Positions 7,366 through 16,533 of a stretch of 64,000 nt of DNA are shown in pieces. Source of the stretch: Stappia indica (GTDB lineage: Bacteria > Pseudomonadota > Alphaproteobacteria > Rhizobiales > Stappiaceae); the NCBI RefSeq assembly GCF_001696535.1, contig NZ_MBQE01000003.1, positions 654,988 to 718,987 of the forward strand. The letters run 5' to 3'. Numbering within the stretch: the stretch's first letter is position 1; the number at the start of each line of letters is the position of its first letter. Under the pieces are notes generated by a model, which was not told where the DNA came from, ran no database searches, and saw only the letters and a program-made list of their open reading frames with translations. Position numbers and translations under genes: made by a program.

Positions 7366-8643
7366 ATGACCACGACTTTCGGACGGTTCGTCAGGACCGC
7401 GACCGCAGCTGCCATGCTCTCGGCGACCATGCTGTCGCCGGCGCTGGCCGACACGACGCTCAAGTTCGTCTCCTGGCAGGTGGACGATGCCGGCACCGGC
7501 GACTGGTGGAAGGCCGCCATCGCCGCCTTCGAGGAAGCCCATCCGGGCGTGAATGTGGAGTTCACCAAGGTCGAGCGCGCGGCCTATGCCGACACGATGA
7601 CGACCCTGTTCGCCGGCGGCCAGCCGCCGCATATCGTCCATCTCGCCTCGTTCGAGTTCCAGGCCTTCGCCGAGAACGGCTGGATGGAGAACCTCGGTCC
7701 CTGGCTCGACAAGGACGGCATCGACATGGCCGGCTGGGCCGGCCAGGGCAAGTGCATGTGGAACGGCGAAACCGCCTGCATCATGATGAACTACTTCGGC
7801 TTCATCATGGCCTACAACAAGGCGATCCTGGAGAAGGAAGGCCTGTCGGTTCCCACCACCTATGCCGAGTTCCTCGATGTCGCCCGCAAGACGACCAAGG
7901 ACTTCAACGGCGACGGCATCACCGACCAGTACGGCACCGGCCACGAGACCAAGGGCGGCGCCGGCCAGTACCTGACCGAGATGCTGAGCTACATCCTCGA
8001 CGCCGGCGCCTACTGGACCGACAAGGACGGCAACATCACCATCGACACGCCGCAAATGGTCGAGGGCCTGACCCGCTGGAAGACCGTCGTCAAGGAAGGC
8101 CTCACCCCCATCGACCTGTCCGCCGGCGATATCCGCAAGCTCTTCGCCGACGGCAAGATGGCCCTGCGCCTCGACGGCCCGTGGCTCTATGGCATCATGC
8201 AGAAGGGCGCCGCCTCCGCCGATACGGCGGTCGCCGAGCCGGCTTTCAACCCGCCGGTCGGCGGCTCGTCCAACGTGCTGGGCATGGCGAGCGAGATTTC
8301 CGATGAGGAAAAGGCGCTCGTGTGGGACTTCATCAAGCTGGTGATGTCGCCCGAGTGGCAGCGCAAATATGCCACCATCGGCAAGAACACCCCGCCGAGC
8401 CCGGCTGCCGACGTCTCCGGCGTCGAGCAGGAGGTGCCGCACTTCCCCCTGCTCATCAAGACGATGAAGGCAGCCTCGGACGCCGGCGTCGACCGCATCC
8501 CGACCGGGCTGGAGCTCCAGTACAACGAGTTCGGCAAGATGGTGCAGGAAGAGGTCCAGCGCATGCTGATCGAGGATCTCGATCCGGCCGAGGTGGTCAA
8601 GGTCATGCAGGAGCGGGCCGAGACCATCAAGAACGGCGGCTGA
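7366..8643 (+). CDS. Family 1 extracellular solute-binding protein of a sugar ABC transporter
   Basis: This 425-residue periplasmic binding protein (SBP_bac_1 type) has a Sec signal peptide ending near residue 28 (ATMLSPALA, then DTTLKF). The mature part has the expected lobes, for example GGQPPHIVHLASFEF and the hinge-side YGIMQKGA region. GTGGAGGAAACGCG before the ATG is a strong ribosome site. It is the first gene of the transporter and is separated from the permeases by an intrinsic-terminator-like hairpin, which usually allows excess production of the binding protein. The likely ligand is an acid sugar or oligosaccharide given the neighbours; this is inference. Confidence 0.9.
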   Translation: MTTTFGRFVRTATAAAMLSATMLSPALADTTLKFVSWQVDDAGTGDWWKAAIAAFEEAHPGVNVEFTKVERAAYADTMTTLFAGGQPPHIVHLASFEFQAFAENGWMENLGPWLDKDGIDMAGWAGQGKCMWNGETACIMMNYFGFIMAYNKAILEKEGLSVPTTYAEFLDVARKTTKDFNGDGITDQYGTGHETKGGAGQYLTEMLSYILDAGAYWTDKDGNITIDTPQMVEGLTRWKTVVKEGLTPIDLSAGDIRKLFADGKMALRLDGPWLYGIMQKGAASADTAVAEPAFNPPVGGSSNVLGMASEISDEEKALVWDFIKLVMSPEWQRKYATIGKNTPPSPAADVSGVEQEVPHFPLLIKTMKAASDAGVDRIPTGLELQYNEFGKMVQEEVQRMLIEDLDPAEVVKVMQERAETIKNGG

Positions 8644-8656
8644 CCGCATATTCGCA

Positions 8657-8690
8657 GCCGGCCCCCGCCACGGGGGCCGGCTTGTCTTTT
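8657..8690 (+). terminator. Hairpin attenuator between binding protein and permease genes
   Basis: A perfect 10-bp stem (GCCGGCCCCC at 8657-8666, GGGGGCCGGC at 8672-8681) with a GCCAC loop is followed by TTGTCTTTT. Its place just after the binding-protein stop and 41 bases before the first permease suggests partial termination and/or 3'-end protection that raises binding-protein level over permease. Confidence 0.8.
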
Positions 8691-8731
8691 CGTTCCTGCG
8701 CCGCGGCACAGCGCCCGCGGCAGGAGGTTGC

Positions 8732-9640
8732 ATGTCCCGAGTCCGGCTCTTCGATCTGGCCAGGCCGAGCCGTCAGCATCTGCTGGGCTACATTCTGCTT
8801 GCCCCCGCGGTGCTGCTGGTCGGCCTGATCATCGTCTATCCCCTGATCATCTCCATCGACCTGTCGCTGCAGGCGGTCAAGCTGCCGCGCATGGGCGCCC
8901 CGCGCGCGCCCTTCACCACGGCGAACTACCAGAAGCTCTTTGCCTCCAGCGAGTTCTGGATGGCCTGCTGGGTGACGCTGAAACTCGTTGTCGTCGTAAC
9001 TGCCGGCAGCCTGATCACCGGCGTCTCGACCGCGCTTCTGGTCAACAACCGCTTCCGAGGGCGCACGCTCGCCCGGCTCGCCATGGCGCTGCCCTGGGCG
9101 GTGCCGGAAGTGATCGCGGTGGTGATCTTCGCCTGGATCTTCGACAGCTCCTTCGGCCTCATGAGCTGGCTGCTGGTCACGCTCGGCCTGTCCGACGGCA
9201 TGATCGCCTGGGTGTCGACGCCGGGCGCCGCCTTCTGGGCCGTGGCGATCACCATGATCTGGAAAGGCTATCCCTTCGTCTCGATCATGACGCTGGCCGG
9301 CCTACAGTCGATCCCGACCGATTTCTACAACGCTGCCAAGGTGGACGGCGCCAACGTCTTCCAGCGCTTCCGCTGGATCACGCTGCCGCTCCTGATGCCG
9401 GTGCTCGGCGTCACCCTGGTGCTGGTCATCCTGTGGGTGTTCCGCGACTTCTCGATCATCAAGGTGCTGACCGAGGGCGGGCCGCTGAAGTCGACCCAGA
9501 CCCTGTCGATCATGACCTACGACCAGGCCTTCGGCTTCTTCAACTTCGGCTATGCCTCGGCGGTGGGCGTCGTCACGCTGGTCATCTGCGTCGTCGCGAG
9601 CCTGCTGATGCTCGGTCGCCAGACCCGCGCCATGTATTGA
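8732..9640 (+). CDS. Sugar ABC transporter permease (MalF/UgpA type)
   Basis: This is a 302-residue inner-membrane protein with six apparent membrane helices. The EAA loop reads AAKVDGANVFQRFRWITLP, where the ATPase docks. The ATG follows GGCAGGAGGTTGC, a good ribosome site. It pairs with the MalG-type permease 12 bases downstream. Length is normal for CUT1-class permeases. Confidence 0.91.
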   Translation: MSRVRLFDLARPSRQHLLGYILLAPAVLLVGLIIVYPLIISIDLSLQAVKLPRMGAPRAPFTTANYQKLFASSEFWMACWVTLKLVVVVTAGSLITGVSTALLVNNRFRGRTLARLAMALPWAVPEVIAVVIFAWIFDSSFGLMSWLLVTLGLSDGMIAWVSTPGAAFWAVAITMIWKGYPFVSIMTLAGLQSIPTDFYNAAKVDGANVFQRFRWITLPLLMPVLGVTLVLVILWVFRDFSIIKVLTEGGPLKSTQTLSIMTYDQAFGFFNFGYASAVGVVTLVICVVASLLMLGRQTRAMY

Positions 9641-9652
9641 GGAGGGGACCCC

Positions 9653-10483
9653 ATGAACCGCACACCCCTGCAAAGCCTGGCGCTCTACGGCACCGTCGTC
9701 CTGCTCGGCGCGCTGATCCTGTTTCCCATCTACTGGCTGCTGGTGACGGCGGTCTCCACTTCGGCGGACCTGTCGCAGCTGCCGCCCAGCTTCTGGCCGG
9801 ACGATGCCCAGTGGGGCACCTTCGCCAAGGTCTGGGAGGAGCGGCCGATCCCGCTCTGGCTGCTCAACTCGATGCTGGCGGCCATCGGCTCGGTCACCCT
9901 GTCGATGGTGGTCTCGGTGCTGGCGGGCTATGCCCTGTCGCGCTTCTCGATCCGCGGCGGCCATTCGCTCGGCCTGTTCATCCTGACGGCGAAGATGCTG
10001 CCGGCGACGCTGCTGGTGATCCCGCTCTTCTCGATCTTCCGCAACTTCGGGATGATCGGCAGCCTGTGGACGCTGGTGCTGGCGCATTCGACGCTGATCA
10101 TTCCCTTCACTACCTGGATGCTGAAGGGCTATTTCGACACGATCCCGCGCGAGCTGGAACAGGCGGCGATGGTCGACGGCTGCTCGCCCATGGGCGCGAT
10201 GGTGCGGGTCGTGCTGCCCGTGGCAACGCCCGGACTGGCGGCGACCTCGCTCTATGCCTTCGTGCTGAGCTGGGCCGACTACGCCTATGCGCGGACCTTC
10301 CTCGTCAATGCCCCCGACAGCTGGACCGCCAATCTCGGCATCACGACGATGCGCGGCGAGTACAGCACCGACTGGAACGAGATCTCGGCCGCGGCCGTCT
10401 TCGTCGCCGTTCCGATCATCGTCATCTACCTGTTCCTTGAGCGCTACCTGGTCGGCGGACTGACCGCGGGCGCGGAGAAGTAA
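9653..10483 (+). CDS. Sugar ABC transporter permease (MalG/UgpE type)
   Basis: This 276-residue inner-membrane permease is the partner of the preceding MalF-type subunit. The EAA loop is EQAAMVDGCSPMGAMVRVVL, and six hydrophobic segments are visible with the family-typical C-terminal LFLERYLVGGLTAGAEK. The ATG has GAGGAGGGGACCCC upstream. Only 3 bases separate it from the ATPase gene. Confidence 0.91.
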   Translation: MNRTPLQSLALYGTVVLLGALILFPIYWLLVTAVSTSADLSQLPPSFWPDDAQWGTFAKVWEERPIPLWLLNSMLAAIGSVTLSMVVSVLAGYALSRFSIRGGHSLGLFILTAKMLPATLLVIPLFSIFRNFGMIGSLWTLVLAHSTLIIPFTTWMLKGYFDTIPRELEQAAMVDGCSPMGAMVRVVLPVATPGLAATSLYAFVLSWADYAYARTFLVNAPDSWTANLGITTMRGEYSTDWNEISAAAVFVAVPIIVIYLFLERYLVGGLTAGAEK

Positions 10484-10486
10484 TTC

Positions 10487-11593
10487 ATGACCAATATCTC
10501 CATTCGAAACGTCCACAAGAGCTACGGCGCGCACGAGGTGCTGAAGCCGTTCTCGCTCGAGATCGCGGACGGCGAGTTCATCGTGCTGGTCGGCCCGTCG
10601 GGCTGCGGCAAGTCGACGATGCTCAAGATCCTGGCGGGCCTCGAGCCGGCGTCCGGCGGCGACATCCATCTCGGCGAGCGGGAGGTCACCGACCTTGCCC
10701 CCGGCGACCGCGACATCGCCATGGTGTTCCAGAACTACGCGCTCTATCCGCACCTGACCGTGCGCGAGAACATCGGCTTCGGGCTGAAGATGCGCGGCAC
10801 GCCCAAGGCGGAGATCGAGCGCCGGGTGCTGGAGGCCGCGCGCACCCTGGAGGTGGAGAAATATCTCGAACGCCGCCCGAAGGACCTGTCCGGCGGCCAG
10901 CGCCAGCGCGTCGCGCTGGGCCGGGCCATCGTGCGCCAGCCCCAGGCCTTCCTGATGGACGAGCCGCTGTCCAACCTCGATGCCAAGCTGCGCGTCCACA
11001 TGCGGGCCGAGATCGGTGCCCTGCACCAGCGCCTCGGCGTCACGACGGTCTATGTCACGCACGACCAGATCGAGGCGATGACCATGGCCGACCGGGTTGT
11101 GATCATGCGCGACGGCGAGATCCAGCAGATCGCCGATCCCGACACGCTGTTTCAGCGGCCCGACAACCTCTTCGTCGCCGGCTTCATCGGCTCGCCCGGC
11201 ATGAACTTCCTTTCCGCCGATGTGGAGCGGTCCGCAGGCGGGGCGACCATCACCCTGTTCGGCAACCGGATCGCCGTCGACGAGGCGCGGCTCGCCGGCG
11301 CCTCGACCGTCATCGCCGGCATCCGGCCGGAGCATTTCCGCCTCGGCGAGGGGCCCGCGACCTTCACCGTGCGCCCGAGCCTGGTCGAAAGCCTCGGCTC
11401 CGAGAAATACGTCTATTTCGACGGCGGGGCGCACATGGTCTCGGCCGGCGAGAGCGAGGACGACAAGTCGAAGGGCCTGATCGCCCGGCTCGCCCATTCC
11501 GGGCCGATGGCGGAGGGGCAGGATCTCGTCCTGTCCTTCGATCCGGCCGAACTTCACCTCTTCGATGCCATGAGCGAAAAGGCGCTGCGCTGA
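10487..11593 (+). CDS. ugpC: Sugar ABC transporter ATP-binding protein (UgpC/MsmK/MalK type)
   Basis: This 368-residue ATPase has Walker [11 protein letters not shown]-loop [10 protein letters not shown], a perfect LSGGQRQR signature, Walker [12 protein letters not shown] and a C-terminal MalK-like OB (TOBE) region ([10 protein letters not shown] onward). It energises the CUT1 importer made with the two permeases upstream. The stop overlaps the next ATG (TGATG), so the epimerase/dehydratase is part of the same operon. The symbol reflects family, not demonstrated glycerol-phosphate transport. Confidence 0.88.
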   Translation: MTNISIRNVHKSYGAHEVLKPFSLEIADGEFIVLVGPSGCGKSTMLKILAGLEPASGGDIHLGEREVTDLAPGDRDIAMVFQNYALYPHLTVRENIGFGLKMRGTPKAEIERRVLEAARTLEVEKYLERRPKDLSGGQRQRVALGRAIVRQPQAFLMDEPLSNLDAKLRVHMRAEIGALHQRLGVTTVYVTHDQIEAMTMADRVVIMRDGEIQQIADPDTLFQRPDNLFVAGFIGSPGMNFLSADVERSAGGATITLFGNRIAVDEARLAGASTVIAGIRPEHFRLGEGPATFTVRPSLVESLGSEKYVYFDGGAHMVSAGESEDDKSKGLIARLAHSGPMAEGQDLVLSFDPAELHLFDAMSEKALR

Positions 11594-12582
11594 TGCTGGT
11601 TCTTGTCACGGGAAGCTCGGGCCGCGTCGGCCGGGCGGCGGTTGCGGCGCTGCGCGCCGCCGGCCACCGGGTGCGCGGCTTCGACCTGCGCGCGTCCAAT
11701 CCGAACCAATCGGGCTCCGATCTCGACGAGGTGGTCGGCAGTTTCGATGATGCCGAGGCCTGTGTCCGTGCGGTCGCCGGCACCGAGGCGGTGATGCACC
11801 TGGGGGCCTTCATGTCCTGGGTGGCGGCCGAGCGCACGGCGATGTTCCGCGCCAATGTCGAGGGAACCCGGGTGCTGCTCGACGCGGCGGCGCAAGCCGG
11901 CGTACGCCGGTTCGTCTTCGCCAGCTCCGGCGAGGTCTACCCGGAGAACGCGCCGCTGTTCCTGCCCGTCACCGAGGAGCATCCGCTGCGGGCGAACAGC
12001 CCCTATGGCCTGACCAAGCTGCTGGGCGAGGATCTGGTCTCCTTCCACCAGCGCATCGGCAGTTTCGAGACGGTGATCCTGCGCTTTTCCCATACGCAGG
12101 ATGCCAGCGAGTTGCTCGATCCCGACAGCTTCTTCTCCGGTCCGCGCTTCTTCCTGCAACCGCGCATCCGCCAGCAGGAGCGCATGGGCAACACCGCCGT
12201 CGCCGAGTTGCTGCGCGCCGCCGATCCCGGACGGCCCGCCCATGTGCTGGCCCGCAATGCCGCCGGCAAACCGTTCCGGATGCACATCACCGACACCAGA
12301 GATATGGTGCAGGGCTTGCTTCTGGCGCTGGAATCGGACCGGGCTGCCGGCGGGATCTTCAACCTTGGTGCGAGCGAGCCCGTCGATTTCGCGCAGGCGC
12401 TGCCGGCGATGGCCGAAATCACGGGATTGCCCGTCGTGACCGTTGACCTGCCCGGCGCCGGCGTCGATTACCAGACCTCGAACGCAAAAATACGCGAGAC
12501 GCTGGGGTTCGAGCCGGAATGGACGATCGATCGGATGTTGCAGGAGGCGGCGCGGACATGGCGGACGCGAGCACAGGCCTGA
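11593..12582 (+). CDS. NAD(P)-dependent epimerase/dehydratase family protein
   Basis: This 329-residue extended SDR has the N-terminal nucleotide-binding glycine motif TGSSGRVG and a catalytic YGLTK (Y-x-x-x-K) preceded by SSGEVY. It probably oxidises or epimerises a sugar or sugar acid (a uronate-dehydrogenase-like role would fit the locus), but it is longer than typical uronate dehydrogenases, so that assignment is open. The start overlaps the ATPase stop as TGATG, and its last 25 bases overlap the regulator gene that follows. Confidence 0.82.
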   Translation: MLVLVTGSSGRVGRAAVAALRAAGHRVRGFDLRASNPNQSGSDLDEVVGSFDDAEACVRAVAGTEAVMHLGAFMSWVAAERTAMFRANVEGTRVLLDAAAQAGVRRFVFASSGEVYPENAPLFLPVTEEHPLRANSPYGLTKLLGEDLVSFHQRIGSFETVILRFSHTQDASELLDPDSFFSGPRFFLQPRIRQQERMGNTAVAELLRAADPGRPAHVLARNAAGKPFRMHITDTRDMVQGLLLALESDRAAGGIFNLGASEPVDFAQALPAMAEITGLPVVTVDLPGAGVDYQTSNAKIRETLGFEPEWTIDRMLQEAARTWRTRAQA

Positions 12583-14288
12583 GCCAGGCCCGCAAGGACG
12601 TCCCCTCCGGTACGGCGGCGCTCGCCAAGGGCCTGACGCTGCTGGACATGGTGGCCGATGCGGAGACGCCGCTGCGCTTCGCCGACCTGCTGCGCCAGTC
12701 CGGCCTGCCCAAGCCCACCTTCGCGCGCATCCTGCGCACGCTGATCGCCTTCGGCCTGGTGCGTCAGAACGAGGAGCGTGGCACCTATGTCATCGGGCCG
12801 CGCTTCCTGGAACTGTCGCACCGGGTGTGGGACACGTTCGACCTGCCGACCGCGGCCGCGCCCGAACTGGAGCGCCTGTCGGCCGAGCTCGGCGAGACGG
12901 TGGCGCTGTGCCGGCTCGACGGCGATCAGGTGCAGTATCTCGATGAGCGCTCGGGCGATGGTCTCGGCGTGCGAGTGGATACCGGCCGGCGCGTGCCGCT
13001 GCATTGCACCGCCGCGGGCAAGGTGCTGGTCGCCTTCCAGGAGCCGGGCTTCGCCCGCGCACTGCTCGAGCGCCTTCATCTCGACCGCTGCACGCCGCGC
13101 ACCATCACCACGCAGGAGGCCTTGCAGGCCGACCTGACGCTGACCCGCGCGCGCGGCTATTCCGTGTCGTATGAGGAGCACCTCAACGGCGTGAACTCCG
13201 TCGCCGTCGCCATTGCCGGCAAGGACGGCACGCCCATCGGCGCGCTGGTTGCGCTGGGACCCTCGTCGCGGCTCGATGCCTCTCATATCCACCCGGTCGG
13301 ACGCGAGCTGATCGCCGCCGCCCGCAGGATCACGGGCGCGGCCGGCGCCATCGCCATCAGCTCCCGCCCGCGCCCGCGCACCAGCCAGTCGCAGACGCCG
13401 GACGATCTCGCCTGCGTGTTGCCCTGGGGCGCGCAGCTCGGCGAGGCGCCGGTCTGGGATCCGGCCACACGCAGCCTTTACTGGGTCGATATCCTGCACC
13501 CGGCGGTCTACCGCTTCGATCCGGCAACGGGCCTCAACGAGACTTGCGAGACCGGCAAGCTGGTAAGCTCGGTCATGCCTTGCGGCGACGGCTCGCTGGC
13601 GGTGGCGACACAGGACGGCATCGAGTTCCTGGACTTCGCCTCCGGCACCCTGCAGCCGCTGGTCGACCCGGAAGCGGGCATCCCCGAGAACCGGCTCAAC
13701 GATGCCAAGGTCGGCCCCGGCGGGGCGATCTGGGTCGGCTCCATGCGGCTCGATGCCAGCAAGCCGAGCGGCGCGCTCTACCGGGTCGGCGCCGACGGCA
13801 CGGTGACGCGCAAGGAAAGCGGCATCTCGGTCAGCAACGGCATGGCATGGAGCCCGGACAACCGGGTCTTCTACTTCGTCGATACGGTGCCGGGCCTGAT
13901 CTACGCCTATGATTTCGAGCCCGGAAAGGGCGTCCTCGGCAACCGCCGCGTGCTTGCGCGCATCCCGGAAGGCGAGGGGCGCCCGGACGGCATCGCCATC
14001 GACAGGGAAGGCGGCGTGTGGTGCGCGATCTGGGACGGCTGGCGGGTCAACCGCTACCTGCCGGACGGCCGGCACGAGCGCAGCATCGAGATGCCCGTCC
14101 CCCGGCCGACCAGCGTCGCCTTCGGCGGCGAGGATCTGGCGACGCTCTACATCACCAGTGCCCGCACGCGCCTGCCGGCCTCGACCCTGTCCGAGGCGCC
14201 GCTGTCCGGCGGCCTTTTCGCCTGCACGCCGGGCCTCAGCGGCGTGCCGATCACCCTGTTCGACCGCAAGGGCCGGGGCGCCGCATGA
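12558..14288 (+). CDS. IclR-type regulator fused to an SMP-30/gluconolactonase domain
   Basis: This 576-residue two-domain protein has residues 1 to about 255 as a full IclR regulator: the winged HTH (LRFADLLRQSGLPKPTFAR) and the effector-binding half with the GVNSVAVAI segment. From about residue 277 it is a six-bladed SMP-30/gluconolactonase/LRE propeller. The latter keeps the metal-binding positions: Glu in LGEAPVWDP, Asn in NRLNDAKVGP, and Asn and Asp in SNGMAWSPDN and GRPDGIAID. The ATG follows AGGAGG by 10 bases and overlaps the upstream gene; an ATG 39 bases earlier has no such site. The fusion places a sugar-lactone-binding or hydrolysing domain on a regulator inside an acid-sugar operon. 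Whether the propeller is an enzyme or a sensor is unknown. Confidence 0.88.
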   Translation: MADASTGLSQARKDVPSGTAALAKGLTLLDMVADAETPLRFADLLRQSGLPKPTFARILRTLIAFGLVRQNEERGTYVIGPRFLELSHRVWDTFDLPTAAAPELERLSAELGETVALCRLDGDQVQYLDERSGDGLGVRVDTGRRVPLHCTAAGKVLVAFQEPGFARALLERLHLDRCTPRTITTQEALQADLTLTRARGYSVSYEEHLNGVNSVAVAIAGKDGTPIGALVALGPSSRLDASHIHPVGRELIAAARRITGAAGAIAISSRPRPRTSQSQTPDDLACVLPWGAQLGEAPVWDPATRSLYWVDILHPAVYRFDPATGLNETCETGKLVSSVMPCGDGSLAVATQDGIEFLDFASGTLQPLVDPEAGIPENRLNDAKVGPGGAIWVGSMRLDASKPSGALYRVGADGTVTRKESGISVSNGMAWSPDNRVFYFVDTVPGLIYAYDFEPGKGVLGNRRVLARIPEGEGRPDGIAIDREGGVWCAIWDGWRVNRYLPDGRHERSIEMPVPRPTSVAFGGEDLATLYITSARTRLPASTLSEAPLSGGLFACTPGLSGVPITLFDRKGRGAA

Positions 14289-15052
14289 GCACGCTCGAGA
14301 CGATTTTCGGACTTCACGGCCGCGTTGCGCTCGTCACCGGTTCGAGCCGGGGCATCGGCGCAGCCATCGCCGTCGGCCTTGCCGGAGCCGGCGCCACGGT
14401 CGTCGTGCACGGCCAGAGCATTGATGCGACCGTGGGAACCGTTGCCGCCATCGAGGCGAGCGGCGGCACGGCTCTTGCCTTTGCTGCAGACCTTGCCGAG
14501 CGCGGCGCGGGCCGCCGCCTGGTGGAGGAGGTGGAGGCCCGGCTCGGGCATCTCGACATCCTCGTCGTCAATGCCTCGGCTCAGATCAATGCCGAGCTCG
14601 CCGATCTCACCGAGGCGGATTTCGATCTGCAGGTGGCCGTCAACCTGCGCTCCACGGTCGAGATGCTGCAGACGGGCCTGCCGCGCATGGCCGCACGCGG
14701 CTGGGGCCGGGTCGTCAGCATCGGCTCGATCAACCAGCTGCGGCCCAAGGCCATCGTCACCGCCTATGCCGCCACCAAGGCCGCCCAGCACAACCTGATC
14801 CAGAGCCAGGCGCGCGACTATGCCAGCCACGGGGTGCTGCTCAACACGCTGGCGCCCGGCCTCGTCGACACCGACCGCAATGCGGGGCGCAAGGCAGCGG
14901 ATCCGCAGGGCTGGGACGACTATGTGCGCACGCTCAACTGGATGGGGCGGGCCGGGCAGGCAGACGAGATGGTCGGCGCGGCGATCTTCCTCGCCTCCGA
15001 TGCCTGCAGCTTCATGACCGGCGAGAGCATCGTCCTGTCCGGCGGCTATTGA
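14285..15052 (+). CDS. SDR family oxidoreductase
   Basis: This 255-residue classical short-chain dehydrogenase has the TGSSRGIG cofactor motif, NAS (for NAG) near residue 98, catalytic Ser in SIGSINQ and YAATK (Y-x-x-x-K). The C-terminus ends in LSGGY like glucose/gluconate 5-dehydrogenases. It overlaps the fusion regulator by ATGA and ends the plus-strand acid-sugar operon. A polyol or sugar-acid dehydrogenase role is inferred from context only. Confidence 0.86.
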   Translation: MSTLETIFGLHGRVALVTGSSRGIGAAIAVGLAGAGATVVVHGQSIDATVGTVAAIEASGGTALAFAADLAERGAGRRLVEEVEARLGHLDILVVNASAQINAELADLTEADFDLQVAVNLRSTVEMLQTGLPRMAARGWGRVVSIGSINQLRPKAIVTAYAATKAAQHNLIQSQARDYASHGVLLNTLAPGLVDTDRNAGRKAADPQGWDDYVRTLNWMGRAGQADEMVGAAIFLASDACSFMTGESIVLSGGY

Positions 15053-15070
15053 ACGGCAGCAAATGGGCCC

Positions 15071-15430
15071 TCACGGCTTGTAGAAGATCAGCCCGGCACC
15101 GGCGACGATCAGCGTGAAGCCGGCCAGATGCGTCCAGCGCAGCGGCTCGCCCAGAAACCAGATCGAGAACACGGCGAAGACGCTGAGCGTGATGACCTCC
15201 TGGATGGTCTTCAGCTCGGCGGCGCTGAAATAGCCGTGGCCGATGCGGTTCGCCGGGACCTGCAGCACGTATTCGAAGAAGGCGATGCCCCAGCTCGCCA
15301 GGATGACGATGAGGAGCGGCGAGCTCTTGAACTTCAGGTGCCCGTACCAAGCGAAGGTCATGAAGATGTTGGAGGCGAGCAGCAGGCCGATCGTGGCGAA
15401 GGGCACGTAGGAGAGATTGGCAAACGGCAT
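15071..15430 (-). CDS. DMT_6 (former DUF486) family small membrane protein
   Basis: This 119-residue protein has four predicted membrane helices, matching the DUF486/DMT_6 family (half-size drug/metabolite transporter homologues, probably dimeric). Family-like features are SNIFMTFAWYGHLKF, the central NRIGHGYFSAAELKTIQEV and the closing AGAGLIFYKP. The ATG giving MPFANLSY is chosen because it matches the normal length and lies behind GGTGGATC; upstream sequence in frame is Arg/Pro-rich. The substrate is unknown. It stands alone between two plus-strand genes and ends 18 bases from the convergent SDR. Confidence 0.85.
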   Translation of the reverse strand: MPFANLSYVPFATIGLLLASNIFMTFAWYGHLKFKSSPLLIVILASWGIAFFEYVLQVPANRIGHGYFSAAELKTIQEVITLSVFAVFSIWFLGEPLRWTHLAGFTLIVAGAGLIFYKP

Positions 15431-15729
15431 CGGGGGATCCACCGCCAGCGCAAGGACACGCCTGCCGGACGGCGCGGGCGTCCGGTACGGCATCGACCGG
15501 GTGTCCGGCGTCTGTCGCGCGCAAGGCGTCTGCGACAGGGGGCGGACCGATTCGACGGCAGGAACATAGCGCCGTTTGCCGCGCGCGGAAGAGGCAAGAG
15601 CATCTCCGCCCGAAGGAAACACTTAACCCGCGGATGCGGCGGGCGTTATTCTCGACCGGCGGGAGAATTGCGGCTAAGAGTGTGTCCGTCCGTTGACCCG
15701 TTTCTGCAAGGCAGTTGAAGGAGTTGCGC

Positions 15730-16533
15730 TTGGGCGCCGACGCAACGTCAAAGCCGCGCACGCCGCGCGGCGTCCAGTCCGTCGAGACCGGCGGCGCCAT
15801 CCTGATGGCATTGGCGCAGGCCGGCGGGCCGCTGAAGCTGAAGGACCTTGCCGAGACGCTCGGCATGGCCGCTGCGCAGCTGCACCCCTATCTCGTCAGC
15901 TTCCGCAACATCAACATGGTCGAGCAGACCGAGACCGGCCAGTACCAGCTTGGCCCCTTCGCCCTGTGGCTCGGCCTCACGCGCCTGCGCAACCAGAACG
16001 CCTATCGCGAAACGTTGCGGCGGGTTCCGGCGCTGGCCGAGGAACTGGGGCTGATGGTCGCGATCAGCGTCTGGGGCCTGCACGGCCCGACCATCGTCTA
16101 TATCGAGGAGACGGCGGCGCGCATCCACTCCAACGTGGCGGTCGGCGGCACGTTCATGCTGACCATGACGGCGACGGGCAAGATCTTTGCCGCCTTCCTG
16201 CCGAGGTCGACGACGGAACCGCTCGCCCGCGCCGAGCTGCAGGGCGTCGAGCCGTCGCTCTACGGCATCCCGATGGTCGACGAGGCGACGTTCCGCAAGG
16301 AAGTCGCCTCCGCCTGCACCAAGGGCTACTCGATCACCCGCGACGCGCCGATCCCCGGCGTCAGCGCCATCGCTGCGCCGGTGTTCGACCACACCGGCAC
16401 CATCCAGCTTTCGGTGACGGTGATCGGCCCGACCAACTTCATCGATCTCGCCGAGGACGGGCCCTGTCTGAAACGACTGATCGAGTTCACGAAGGACCTG
16501 TCGCGCGATCTCGGCCACGTGCCGCCCGCCTGA
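15730..16533 (+). CDS. IclR family transcriptional regulator
   Basis: This 267-residue regulator has an N-terminal winged HTH (LKLKDLAETLGMAAAQLHPYLVS) and a C-terminal IclR effector domain (SITRDAPIPGVSAIAAPVFD). The TTG at 15730 is chosen because AAGGAG lies six bases upstream; a TTG 15 bases earlier would contain that ribosome site within the gene. It is a stand-alone IclR, unlike the fusion at 12558, and could control the TRAP/FAD/SDR genes or bind the palindrome at 5221. Its last 47 bases overlap the 3' end of the convergent eamA gene. Confidence 0.87.
   Translation: MGADATSKPRTPRGVQSVETGGAILMALAQAGGPLKLKDLAETLGMAAAQLHPYLVSFRNINMVEQTETGQYQLGPFALWLGLTRLRNQNAYRETLRRVPALAEELGLMVAISVWGLHGPTIVYIEETAARIHSNVAVGGTFMLTMTATGKIFAAFLPRSTTEPLARAELQGVEPSLYGIPMVDEATFRKEVASACTKGYSITRDAPIPGVSAIAAPVFDHTGTIQLSVTVIGPTNFIDLAEDGPCLKRLIEFTKDLSRDLGHVPPA

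Noticed and set aside
6004..11557. Very long minus-strand open frames (909 residues at 6004-8733, 751 residues at 9302-11557)
   Set aside because: They lie antisense to well-supported enzyme and transporter genes, have His/Arg/Gly/Asp-rich low-complexity translations and no family motifs. They are a by-product of high GC at third codon positions.
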